DNA of 64,000 nucleotides from JAJEFO01 sp009843725 (GTDB lineage Bacteria > Pseudomonadota > Alphaproteobacteria > Rhodobacterales > Rhodobacteraceae), in contig CBDEUJ010000004.1 of the NCBI GenBank assembly GCA_965243215.1, forward strand, positions 682,001 through 746,000. Direction: 5' to 3'. Shown here piece by piece: positions 17,916-26,153 of the stretch (position 1 is the first letter of the stretch; every line of letters starts with the position of its first letter). Made by a program: the position numbers and the translations under genes. The notes below the pieces were generated by a model, which was not told the origin of the DNA, did no database searches, and saw nothing but the letters and a program-made list of their open reading frames with translations.

Positions 17916-18803
17916 ATGAACCTTGTGTCGCAACAGATCATCAATGCCCTGAGCCTTGGCGGCATCTACGCGATGCTGGCGCTCGGGCTGGCGATCGTGT
18001 TCTCAATCGTACGGCTGATCAATTTCGCCCATGGCGAGATCATGACGTTCGGCGGCTATGGAATCTTCCTGGCAATGGCCTTCGGCTTTCCGCCACTTGC
18101 AGCGCTGGCCGTCGGGATTGGCGCGGCGCTGGCCATGGCCTTGGCGATGGAGCGCGCGGCTTTCCGGGCGATGCGCGGCGCTGACGTGGTGTCACTGCTT
18201 ATCACGAGCTTTGCGGTGTCGGAGATTCTCAAGGTCCTGTTCCAGAACGGCATCTCCGCCCGTCCCGTGCCCGTGTCCTTCCCGTCCTCCTGGTCGGGAA
18301 CCTACCACGTCGCTGGGATGACGATCGGCATCGCCCCGACCGTGTCGATCCTTGTCACGCTGGTCTCGCTCGCGGCACTGACCGTCATCTTGCGGCGCAC
18401 GGCGACCGGCATGGCGATGCGGGCGGCGGCGGAGGACCTGGAAATGCTGCGGATGCTGGGTGTCAGGGCGAGCCGCGTGGTGGCGGTGTCTTTCGCCATC
18501 TCCGGTCTCTTGGCCGGGGTCGCGGCGGTCATCTGGACGGCGCAAAGGGGGTCAGTCGATCCGATGATGGGTTTCTTTCCGGTGCTCAAGGCCTTCATCG
18601 CCACGGTTCTTGGCGGGCTTGGCAGCCTTGGCGGCGCGGTTCTCGGCGGGTTTGTCGTGGGCGCGCTGGAGGTTCTCGCCCAGGCCTTTCTGCCTGACAA
18701 TCTGGCTCCCTACCGAGACGCGATCGTGCTCAGTGCGGTGATAGCCGTGCTTCTGGTCCGGCCACACGGGCTGCTTCCCGCAAAGTCCGGGGCGCGATCC
18801 TAG
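17916..18803 (+). CDS. livH: branched-chain amino acid-type ABC permease LivH
   Basis: 295 residues with about eight membrane segments, starting NALSLGGIYAMLALGLAIVF and containing INFAHGEIMTFGGY, the conserved LivH motif, and GLLAGVAAVIWTAQRG. I took the ATG at 17916, four bases after the LivF stop; a TTG at 17901 would overlap livF. It completes the importer and is the last gene of the rpiR-led operon. Beyond it the DNA turns into remnants. Confidence 0.93.
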   Translation: MNLVSQQIINALSLGGIYAMLALGLAIVFSIVRLINFAHGEIMTFGGYGIFLAMAFGFPPLAALAVGIGAALAMALAMERAAFRAMRGADVVSLLITSFAVSEILKVLFQNGISARPVPVSFPSSWSGTYHVAGMTIGIAPTVSILVTLVSLAALTVILRRTATGMAMRAAAEDLEMLRMLGVRASRVVAVSFAISGLLAGVAAVIWTAQRGSVDPMMGFFPVLKAFIATVLGGLGSLGGAVLGGFVVGALEVLAQAFLPDNLAPYRDAIVLSAVIAVLLVRPHGLLPAKSGARS

Positions 18804-18945
18804 AGTCGCCGGAGGCGCAAACTGAAGCGGAGCGTTCCTTCGGCCCTGCAATTCTTGGGACAGGTCGGTTTCGATCAGCTTGCTGCCAGCATCTGAGCCG
18901 CCCCGGCTTCCGCCGACAACGGCATTGGCTTGCAGATGGGACGGC

Positions 18946-19225
18946 TCAGACAGATTCAGCCTTGAAATCGGGCTCCTCGACCCTTCTGTCGGAAAGCAGG
19001 TGTCCAAGGGCATCTCGCCGGGCCGGATCGATCGCCGCCGGCCTGTGATCCGCCCGCCTGACATAGACATGCACAAAGAACCCTTCGCAGGCCGCCGTGT
19101 CGTCGTCGTTGCGGAACAATGCAACCTCGTACCGGACGGAACTTCTGCCCAGATGCGCAATCCGCAGGCCGGCCGTTACCCAGTCGGGGAAGGGCATCTC
19201 CGCAAAGTACCTGCAACTGGCTTCC
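18946..19225 (-). pseudogene. truncated hotdog-fold acyl-CoA thioesterase
   Basis: A minus-strand frame reads CRYFAEMPFPDW, then LRIAHLGRSSVRYEVALF, then ACEGFFVHVYV, the middle and end of a 4-hydroxybenzoyl-CoA-thioesterase-like hotdog domain. The N-terminal strand and the catalytic Asp region are missing. At about 19225 the similarity stops, and within 30 bp a fragment of another family begins on the other strand. I read this as a deletion junction that removed the start of the gene. The 140 bp between livH and this remnant show nothing recognisable. Confidence 0.6.
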
Positions 19226-19253
19226 GCGACACCCCCATGCCCCTCGCTGGAAC

Positions 19254-19571
19254 GTCGCGCGCGCCCACGCCAGGCAGCTCGCCCTTGCGAAGGGGCCTGT
19301 GGCACTGTTGCTTCCGCTTCACGGACCTGGCGAATGGGACCGGAAGGGCGGCGACCTGCACGATAAGGCGGCGCTTGAACGGCTTCTGGAAGAGGTGGAG
19401 GCGAAGGCGCCCGAAAATGTCGAGGTGCACCGCGTGAACGGGCACATAAACGACGCGGTGTTCGTTGAGGAAGCGCTCAGGAAATTCGATGTCTGGAGGG
19501 CAACTGGAATGGTCGCCGCCCAAGGACCCGACGAAAGTCAGCTTGCCGCAACCATGCAGGAAGCGAATTGA
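19254..19571 (+). pseudogene. C-terminal remnant of a UPF0261 (Tm-1-like ATP-binding) protein
   Basis: A plus-strand frame reads LALAKGPVALLLPLHG, later EVHRVNGHINDAVFVEEAL, which matches the end of UPF0261/Tm-1-like proteins (GP..LLPL.G, then H.NDP.FA). The other 300 or so residues expected of the family are absent. Immediately upstream sits the broken thioesterase on the opposite strand, so the two remnants meet at a rearrangement point. Confidence 0.6.
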
Positions 19572-19587
19572 ATCGCCGCCAAGAAGC

Positions 19588-20477
19588 TCACCCTTTCCCG
19601 ACCGGCTCGCCCCGGAAATCCATGTGCTCGCGTATCGCGTGTCCTTCGGCGTCGACCTTTCCGCCTTTCAGGGACAGTTCAATCTCGAGCCGGGAGCCGA
19701 ACCGCGTGTACCACCAGTTGAACCTTTCGTCGCTGTCGAAGATGAATGACGAAACCGCCTTCTCGCCAGCGAACCGCACTGCGCCCTTCCCTTCGACGTC
19801 AAACCGGACATCGCTGCCGATGACCTTCCCGGTGTCGGGCTGAACACCCGTCGCCAGTTCCCGGAATCCGACGACCGGTCCCAAGGCCGCCACGAGCGCC
19901 CCGGTCTTGTCGGCCACGTAGATTTTTTCAAGTCGACCCCGTTGTTCAGCCGGACCGACGCTGCAACCGCCGTGTAGCCTTCGGCCTCGCCCCGCGCCCA
20001 GTGCCAGTCCTTCACGAGGACGGACATCGGAGCGTTGCCCCAGTTGTGGTCGTGATTGCGCGAGCCGGTGACTTCCTGCGTCGTCGAACCGACGGTCACG
20101 GTGCCGGACAGTGTGCCGTTGGGGACGGCGCAGACCCAGCGGAAATGGGGTCTGTCAGGGTTCGTGCCGTCGTCTGGGCCTGGGCTGTAGCTAGGCACGG
20201 TCCTTTCGAGGAAGAGATGCACGCCAAATCCGTCGTTTGTTTCCGGGTCGACGTGGAGCTCGTAGCGGTACAGCCCGTCAAGCGAGCGGATGAGGTGCCT
20301 TCCGACCGCAACGTCGCAACGCTCCTGTCCGAAGTACGCTTCCGAAGCGCCGAACCGGATCTTCCGGTCGAGGAGAACATGATCATCATCCGCGAAATTG
20401 ACCGTGATGTATGGCTGCTGGGTGCCGCTCGCGTCGATTTCCAGATGCCAGGATGCAACGAAAGTGAGCCCGTTAGA
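19588..20477 (-). pseudogene. CrtC/AttH-like (lipocalin-fold hydratase-like) gene, C-terminal part
   Basis: The larger part of a gene split by the adjacent IS. Reading leftward from 20477 it gives SNGLTFVASWHLEID, then YITVNFADDD, then GSRNHDHNWGN, a motif of CrtC/AttH-like proteins. A run of six T (19923-19928 on the plus strand) is one base short: adding one base joins NGVDLKK to IYVADKTG in the frame that ends at 19588. It therefore carries a frameshift as well as the IS. The N-terminal part is at 22511-22762. Function is unknown; the fold is that of hydroxyneurosporene hydratase-like proteins. Confidence 0.7.
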
Positions 20478-20559
20478 CGGATCTTCATTTGGGGGTCAGA
20501 CAGGAATCCTTCGGAAATCAAGGGCCCAGCGGCCGGTTTCGGCGGATCCAGCCTGCCGC

Positions 20560-20571
20560 TTACATGGCAAC
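20560..20571 (-). repeat. IS copy 1 internal repeat R3 (GTTGCCATGTAA)
   Basis: Third copy of a perfect 12-mer, in the same orientation as the transposase. It overlaps the last codons and stop of the transposase gene (the TAA is part of the repeat). Confidence 0.85.
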
Positions 20572-22323
20572 ATCCCTGGCGGGGTCGATTTCCAGCAGCT
20601 CGAAGGCCCGGCGCTGCAGTTCCGTCGGCGTCGCCAGCAGCGGGAAGGCGTGGTCCGGGCTGCCCGGCAGCGTCACCTCGTTCAGCGTCAGCGTGGCCAG
20701 GTCGGCGAGCAGCGTCGTGAAGCCGTGGACCGGAAGCCCGTCCGGGGTGCGCTTGTCCGCCGCCTTGGCCCTGGCGCTCTCCGAGACCCTGGCGGGCTCC
20801 ACCGGCGAGTTCCGTTGCGCCCGGGCGCCTTCGCGGTCGTCGTCCTCGAACAGGATCGGGGCCAGGTCCCGGCGCATGTGCCATTCCACGTGGTACGCAA
20901 GCATGCAAAGGAACACATGGGCGCGGACGTGATCCTCCGACCAGACGTGCACCGGACGGATCCGCAGCCGCGAGGCCTTCATCGTCAGGAACGCGCGCTC
21001 CACCCGTGCGAGACCTTTGTACGCCTCCACCGCCGCCGCCGGCCCGAGCGACGCGGAATCCAGGCTGGTGCGGATCACGTAGACGCCGTCGAGCCGCGCC
21101 TCGGCGGCGATCCGGGCCTCGCGGCGACGCCAGGAGATGCCGCCGTCCGTGACGTCGATCTCGAAGTGCTTCCCGACCTTGCGGCGGTTGGCGTCCCGGC
21201 CGACCCGGCGGTCGATGGCCTCCCGGCCCTTCAGCCGGCCCGCGCGCACCGACGCCGCGATCGCCTCCAGCGCCTCCTCCGTGGCCTTCAGCAGCTCCTC
21301 CCGCTTGCGGGCCCGCTCCTGCCGCAGCCGCGGGTTCAGGCACACCATCAGCCGCTCGCCGGGGAAGTCCGGACCCGTGACCTCCGCCACCGCGTCGGGA
21401 ACCAGCGCCTCCGGCTCCAGCGGGGCCGGGGCGCCGCCCGCGCCCGCCTTCAGCAGCTTGCGGATGTCGCCCGTCTTCAGGGCCGAGATCCAGTCGAGCC
21501 CCGAAGGCTCGAGGTCCTCCCGGATCCGCGCCGTGGTGAGCATCCCCCTGTCGCCCACCAGCGCCATGCGGCCGATCCCGAAGCGTGAGCGGACCTTGTC
21601 CACCTGGCTTGCCACCGTGGACGGGTCCCCGGCGTTGCCGGCGAAGACCTCCACCGCCACCGGGCAGCCGTCCGCGGCGCAGAGCAGCCCGTAGGTGACC
21701 TGCATCTTGCCCCTCTTGCCGTCGCGGTTGTGGCCGAAGGCCGCCAGGGGGCATTTCCTGCCTTCCAGGTAGCTGGAAGAGACGTCATAGAGAATCAGCG
21801 TGTTCCCGCCCTTCAGGTGCCGGTTTGCGAGGCTCCGCTCGATCCAGGGCTGGCGCGCCAGCAGCCAGTCGAGCATGTCCAGCATCTCGTTGCCGGTGAC
21901 GGGCCCGAGCCCGAGCAGGGTCCCGAGGCTCGTCGACGCGGTCTCCGGGTCCAGCGCCCTGGCGGTCGCCAGCTTGGAGGCGGGATCGACGACGCGGGCG
22001 ACGATGGCCGCCACGGCAAGATCGCGCATGCGGCCCGCCTTCCGGCCCAGGACGCGGACCAGGCCAAGCGACCGGAGCGTTCCCAGCACCGCGGCGACGT
22101 GGCCGTGGGGGCGTGACCGACGGATGGCGACGGCCGCGTCGAGCGACGGGAACACGACCCCGCCGTCGAGGGCGGCGCGGATGGCGTCGACGAGGGCGGG
22201 GGGCATCTTCGAGAGGTTTGCGACGGTTCTCCTGCGGATGCGCTTCCCCTCGCGCCATGCCTCGCGGAGGAGGATGGCGGGCGGGGAGGAACGGTTTGGT
22301 ATGACGTCGACGCTGAGGGCCAC
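20560..22323 (-). CDS. IS1634-family DDE transposase, copy 1
   Basis: 587 residues from a GTG at 22323, chosen by alignment to the second copy (ILLREAWREGKRIRRRTVANLSK near the start). The catalytic residues are visible: first Asp in LYDVSSSYLEG, second in LVGDRGMLT, and Glu in YKGLARVERAF. A conserved C-terminal block VRAHVFLCMLAYHVEWHMRR follows. No stop or frameshift is seen, so it may be active. It is clearly related to the transposase of copy 2, with long identical stretches, but differs in the N-terminal 70 residues and near the C-terminus, so the two are separate isoforms rather than recent copies. Confidence 0.92.
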   Translation of the reverse strand: MALSVDVIPNRSSPPAILLREAWREGKRIRRRTVANLSKMPPALVDAIRAALDGGVVFPSLDAAVAIRRSRPHGHVAAVLGTLRSLGLVRVLGRKAGRMRDLAVAAIVARVVDPASKLATARALDPETASTSLGTLLGLGPVTGNEMLDMLDWLLARQPWIERSLANRHLKGGNTLILYDVSSSYLEGRKCPLAAFGHNRDGKRGKMQVTYGLLCAADGCPVAVEVFAGNAGDPSTVASQVDKVRSRFGIGRMALVGDRGMLTTARIREDLEPSGLDWISALKTGDIRKLLKAGAGGAPAPLEPEALVPDAVAEVTGPDFPGERLMVCLNPRLRQERARKREELLKATEEALEAIAASVRAGRLKGREAIDRRVGRDANRRKVGKHFEIDVTDGGISWRRREARIAAEARLDGVYVIRTSLDSASLGPAAAVEAYKGLARVERAFLTMKASRLRIRPVHVWSEDHVRAHVFLCMLAYHVEWHMRRDLAPILFEDDDREGARAQRNSPVEPARVSESARAKAADKRTPDGLPVHGFTTLLADLATLTLNEVTLPGSPDHAFPLLATPTELQRRAFELLEIDPARDVAM

Positions 22324-22334
22324 GGCTCCGGTCC

Positions 22335-22346
22335 TTACATGGCAAC
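22335..22346 (-). repeat. IS copy 1 internal repeat R2 (GTTGCCATGTAA)
   Basis: Second copy of the 12-mer, just upstream of the GTG start of the transposase. It lies where a promoter or ribosome-site region would be. Confidence 0.85.
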
Positions 22347-22402
22347 ACGTTTCCGGGCACCATATGCGATGGAAAGGCCGTGTCAACACCAAATGTGCGC
22401 CG

Positions 22403-22414
22403 TTACATGGCAAC
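22403..22414 (-). repeat. IS copy 1 internal repeat R1 (GTTGCCATGTAA)
   Basis: First copy of the 12-mer in transposase sense, 68 bp before R2 and about 100 bp inside the element end. Confidence 0.85.
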
Positions 22415-22510
22415 ATGAATCCAGCACGGATTCCTGCTCCGTGGCGGAAAGGCCCAGCCTTTTCAGGGGCCTGCGCGATGCCGTCGGGAGATTTTCAGCT
22501 GAAAGGTCCG

Positions 22511-22762
22511 GTTAGAAAGATGACCGTCCGCATACCACTATTCGAACTGGCCCGGGGCGAAACTCTCCGGATCGAGGCGCAATGCGTCGGCCCAAGCCTG
22601 AGGGTCGGATGCGTCGTGTCCAAAGAACGTGAAGCCCGGAGGCCGGGACTGGGCAAGTCCGGCTTGCGCCGGCACAAGAACGGGCATTGCGACGGCGTCG
22701 GAAAAGGCGCGGCGGGTGAGCGCGAGCGGTGCAGGCTGCAATATCGGGTCGTGACGCTTCAT
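22511..22762 (-). pseudogene. CrtC/AttH-like gene, N-terminal part with amber codon
   Basis: Starts at the ATG at 22762 and reads TRRAF plus a hydrophobic stretch, which looks like a twin-arginine signal, then GFTFFGHDASDP and FAPGQFE. There a TAG stands where the family has Trp (expected FEWWYADGHL; the next codons are WYADGHLSN). The IS then interrupts the frame at the GTTAGA repeat. The gene has therefore lost function three ways: nonsense codon, IS insertion, and a one-base contraction in the distal part at 19923-19928. Confidence 0.7.
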
Positions 22763-23021
22763 GGCTGGAACATTCCTGTCTGGACTTATGCTTGCGGCTT
22801 GCGAGCGTTGGACTTGATCATTGCGGGAAATCCAGCATGCGACACCCCTCGGGCAGGCAGATTGCCGGCCGAGGTCATCGGGAACATGCAAACGCCGCAA
22901 GATCGGCGGGGAGCTCGCGCTGGTTTCCCGGGCGCACTGAGCGCCGCGTTCGTCTACGATGTCAGGACGGAATTCGCGACGTCGATCTTTCTCAGGCGCG
23001 CGTGCAGATTCAGATGGATTC

Positions 23022-23336
23022 CTATGGTGGCAAGATAAACGAGATCGGTTCGGAAGAGACTCCCATTCCGCAACGCAGTTCCGTGGTGCAAAGTCCGATG
23101 AGGTTCTCGACAGTGAAATCCGCGTCGCGGCGAAACTCGATGCTCTCGTCGAAATGGTGGAGGAAGACGTCCTTCAGCTCGTTGAAGGGTACCGAAGCGA
23201 CGAGCGCCACCGTGACCGCTCCGAACCCCCACCCCAGCACGCGGCGTCGGCGGATCACGAACTCGCCGAGCGCTGCCATCGCGGCATCGCGGCGATCCTC
23301 GGTTGCGCGCACCCGGATCGGCAGCAGGGCAAGTGG
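23022..23336 (-). pseudogene. internal fragment of an RND/MMPL-type exporter
   Basis: A minus-strand frame reads LALLPIRVRATEDRRDAAM, then GEFVIRRRRVLGWGFG, a hydrophobic helix, then FNELKDVFLHHFDESIEF and FRRDADFTVENLIGL. This is the segment between membrane helices 6 and 7 of hydrophobe-exporting RND proteins of the MMPL type. The hundreds of residues expected on either side are missing. Sequence to the left (22763-23021) and right (23337-23525) shows no recognisable gene apart from the promoter region of the next transporter. Confidence 0.6.
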
Positions 23337-23525
23337 GCTGGATCGTCAAAACTCGGCCCCGCGAGCCAAGAAGAACGGACATGGCGAGCGGACCGCTGAA
23401 TTCGACGGGAGTCGCCATTTTGGCCCGACAAGCCCAAGCCTTCGCTGGACGAACGGAAGTCAGCCCTTGACGGCATGGAGATTCGGCAGTTTCAATTGCT
23501 CCCACCAAATTTGGGAGAAAACTCA

Positions 23526-24995
23526 ATGAAGAAAGCATCCATCGGGCTTGGAATCGTTTCGGCCCTTGCATTTTCGGCGCCTGCAAGCGCCCAGGACTAC
23601 AGCGACGTCACTGTCGAGATCCTGACGCGTCCGGGTCCCGTCATTGCACAGCGTCTCGTCGAGCGTGGCGAGGAGTTCACAGCCATGACCGGCGCGGAGA
23701 TTCGCGTCAACGAGGTCCCGTTTGCTGAACTGTTCCAGAAGATCCTGACGGACTGGGCGACCGGCACGAACTCGATCGACGTCGGCGTCTTCGCGTCCGG
23801 CTGGGCGACCGAACTGGTCGACGCCGGACTGGTCGAGCCGCTCGACGGCTACATCGCGAATGACGACATGATCGACATTGACGACATCGCGCCCTACTTC
23901 CGCGAATTCAACCAGAAGATCGGCGGCGAGACCTACCTGATCACCGTCGATGGCGATTTCCAGATGCTCTACTATCGCCGGGACATCCTCGACGAGATGG
24001 GCCTTGAGCCGCCGCGCACATGGGACGAGTACATGACGGTCGCAGGCGCGATGCATGGCAAGGACCTGAACGGAGACGGCGAAGCCGACTTCGGCTCGTG
24101 CATCTTCAAGAAGCGGAATGCGCAGTCGTACTTTGCCATGGGATCCATTGCTGCGGGATTCGTGCAGACCAAGGGCACGGGAGAGGGAATCTTCTTCCAC
24201 AACGACACGATGAAGCCCAAGGTCGACAACGAAGCATGGCAGGAGGCGTTCCGGGTCTACAAGGCGACCGGCGAATTCGGTCCGCCCGACGAGCTGAACC
24301 ACGACATCGGCGACACCCGCGGGCTGGTCCAGTCAGGCCGGTGCGGACTCGCGATCGACTGGGGCGACATCGGCCCGTTGTCGATCGACCCGTCCGGGGC
24401 CGCGATCAAGGACAAGATGGGCGCCGTGATCATGCCCGGCTCGCCGATGGCGCTCAACGTGGAAACCGGCAAGCTTGAACAGTGCAACGAGACGCTCTGC
24501 CCGCATGCGATTGACGGCATCAACTACGCGCCGTTCGCCGCGTTCGGTGGATGGGCAGGCGCGATCAACAAGAACTCGGATGCGAACGTCAAGCAGGCTG
24601 CCTACGACTTCCTGTCCTACGTGAACCAGGCCGCCCAGTCGAACGTCGACGTGACCATCGGCTGGACGGGTTACAATCCCTACAGGAACTCGCAGCTCGA
24701 GAACACCGAGAACTGGATCAAGGCCGGATTCAGCCCTGAGTTCGCCGAGAACTATCTTGGCGCGATCAAGGACAGCCTGAACCACCCGAACATGGCGTCC
24801 GACCTCAAGATCCCCGGTGCGCAGCAGTACACCGGCGTGGTCCTCGACCGCGAGCTGGCCCGTTTCCTGGCGGGTGAGATCACGGCAGAGCAGGCAACCA
24901 AGAACATCGAGGAAGCCTGGGAGGAGATCACCGAGGACTTCGGGCGCGAAAGCCAGATGACCATCTACAATCTGTCGCTCGGCATCACGAACTGA
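23526..24995 (+). CDS. sugar-type ABC transporter substrate-binding protein
   Basis: 489 residues. The signal peptide is MKKASIGLGIVSALAFSAPASA, followed by a family-1 (MalE-like) extracellular domain with GAEIRVNEVPFAELFQKIL, and later FGGWAGAINKNSDANVKQAAYDFL. It is longer than MalE (about 370 residues mature), as in binding proteins for larger or unusual carbohydrates. The ATG at 23526 has GGGAGAA seven bases upstream. It is the first gene of a five-gene operon ending in a GMC oxidoreductase. A strong hairpin begins 25 bp after its stop, which probably holds its expression above that of the permeases. Confidence 0.92.
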   Translation: MKKASIGLGIVSALAFSAPASAQDYSDVTVEILTRPGPVIAQRLVERGEEFTAMTGAEIRVNEVPFAELFQKILTDWATGTNSIDVGVFASGWATELVDAGLVEPLDGYIANDDMIDIDDIAPYFREFNQKIGGETYLITVDGDFQMLYYRRDILDEMGLEPPRTWDEYMTVAGAMHGKDLNGDGEADFGSCIFKKRNAQSYFAMGSIAAGFVQTKGTGEGIFFHNDTMKPKVDNEAWQEAFRVYKATGEFGPPDELNHDIGDTRGLVQSGRCGLAIDWGDIGPLSIDPSGAAIKDKMGAVIMPGSPMALNVETGKLEQCNETLCPHAIDGINYAPFAAFGGWAGAINKNSDANVKQAAYDFLSYVNQAAQSNVDVTIGWTGYNPYRNSQLENTENWIKAGFSPEFAENYLGAIKDSLNHPNMASDLKIPGAQQYTGVVLDRELARFLAGEITAEQATKNIEEAWEEITEDFGRESQMTIYNLSLGITN

Positions 24996-24998
24996 GTC

Positions 24999-26153
24999 TT
25001 GGCCGGTTCAGAAGAATCCGTGCGGCCCGGGACCCCTCGGGCCGCACCTTCCATAGGGGCGCGCGAGCGGCTGTCCGACTGGATTGACCGCCATTCGGCG
25101 CAGGTCTTCATCTGGCCGGCGGTCATCATGATCCTGGTCTTCTCGATCTTCCCCCTCGTGGCATCCCTCATCATGGCGTTGAGCCGCATCCGGTTCAGGG
25201 GCGGCACCTACAATGTCCGCTTCGTCTGGTTCCAGAACTTCGAGAAGCAGCTCTTCGGATCCGAGCAGTTTCACTTCCTGGGAACCTTCAACGGCCTCGG
25301 GCTCCTGGGCTGGGCCGTCGGCTTGGCGGTCACGCTCCTGATCGCCTGGCTCGCCATCAGCTACCTGCGCGGCCCGGTCACGACGGTCGGGCTGGTCGGT
25401 CGCCTCTTCACTTGGGGGCTGAGCCTGGGCCTTGGCTGGCTCTTCGCGGCAACGCTGTTTTCGGGCCATCCGTTCGGCACTCTCGGCACGACGCTGTTCT
25501 ATGTCTTTGTCGGCTGCGGACTGCAGTTCGTGATCGGGCTTGCGCTGGCCTTTCTCTGCTCCCTGCCGATCCGGGGCAGAACTTTCTTTCGCGTGGTCTT
25601 CTTCATTCCGCTCATGATCACCCCCATCGGAGTCGGATACGCATTCCGCATGATGGCGGACACGACCAAGGGTCCCTTCTCGCCCGTCTGGCAATGGGCC
25701 GGTCTTGGCGACTTCGCCTGGGCGGCCGATGCCTGGGCTGCGCGGTTCTTCATCGTCATCGGAGACAGCTGGCAGTGGATTCCCTTCATTTTCGTCGTGA
25801 TGCTCGCAGCTCTCGAAAGCGTGCCGCGCGACTATGTCGAGGCGGCGCAGGTCGACGGGGCCACGTCCTGGGAAATCTTCAAGGACATTACCTGGCCCCA
25901 GGTCGTGCCCGTTGCCGCAACGGTCCTGCTGATCAGGGTGATCGAGGCATTCAAGATCGTGGATCTGCCCAACATCATGACTGCGGGAGGGCCAGGCATC
26001 GCGACCGAATCCATGACGCTTCACGCGCTGTTCGCCTGGCGCTCGCTTGATCTGGGCCAGTCGGCAGCCGTCGCCTATCTCCTGCTCTTCGTGACCGTCG
26101 TGACCTGCGTGTCATTCTTCAATCTCGTGGTGCTGAGGAGGGTGCGGGCGTGA
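24999..26153 (+). CDS. sugar ABC transporter permease, enlarged MalF/UgpA type
   Basis: 384 residues from TTG 24999; a GTG at 25020 is an alternative, and the hairpin at 25020-25047 makes the start uncertain. About eight hydrophobic segments. The cytoplasmic EAA loop is VEAAQVDGATSWEIF near residue 285, where it contacts the ATPase. Between the first helix and the conserved core there is an extra region of about 100 residues with two or three added hydrophobic stretches (for example AVGLAVTLLIAWLAI), so it is longer than the usual 290-310. The stop overlaps the next start (GTGA). Confidence 0.88.
   Translation: MAGSEESVRPGTPRAAPSIGARERLSDWIDRHSAQVFIWPAVIMILVFSIFPLVASLIMALSRIRFRGGTYNVRFVWFQNFEKQLFGSEQFHFLGTFNGLGLLGWAVGLAVTLLIAWLAISYLRGPVTTVGLVGRLFTWGLSLGLGWLFAATLFSGHPFGTLGTTLFYVFVGCGLQFVIGLALAFLCSLPIRGRTFFRVVFFIPLMITPIGVGYAFRMMADTTKGPFSPVWQWAGLGDFAWAADAWAARFFIVIGDSWQWIPFIFVVMLAALESVPRDYVEAAQVDGATSWEIFKDITWPQVVPVAATVLLIRVIEAFKIVDLPNIMTAGGPGIATESMTLHALFAWRSLDLGQSAAVAYLLLFVTVVTCVSFFNLVVLRRVRA
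25020..25047 (+). terminator. GC-rich hairpin behind the binding-protein gene
   Basis: GTGCGGCCCG (25020-25029) pairs perfectly with CGGGCCGCAC (25038-25047) around an 8-base loop. There is no T-run, so it looks like an mRNA-stabilising or attenuating stem that protects the upstream SBP message rather than a full terminator. Confidence 0.65.

Larger units (their letters stand above)
20478..22510 (-). mobile_element. IS1634-family insertion sequence, copy 1
   Basis: 2033 bp. It is flanked by a 6-bp direct repeat GTTAGA at 20472-20477 and 22511-22516, read as the target duplication. The element ends are imperfect inverted repeats: CGGATCTTC at the left and, read inward from the right, CGGACCTTTC. 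Removing the element and one repeat copy restores an uninterrupted frame in the host gene (GHLSN joined to GLTFVASW), which fixes the boundaries. The single gene is a DDE transposase on the minus strand. Three identical 12-bp repeats lie inside. A related element is at 34548-36638. Confidence 0.9.

Noticed and set aside
20096..21754. 552-residue minus-strand frame overlapping the transposase
   Set aside because: Gly/Arg/Pro-rich shadow in another frame of the IS1634 transposase, whose own frame has the full DDE pattern.
20560..22414. The GTTGCCATGTAA repeats as the actual IS ends
   Set aside because: They are direct, not inverted, and the target duplication GTTAGA with frame restoration places the ends about 80-100 bp further out.
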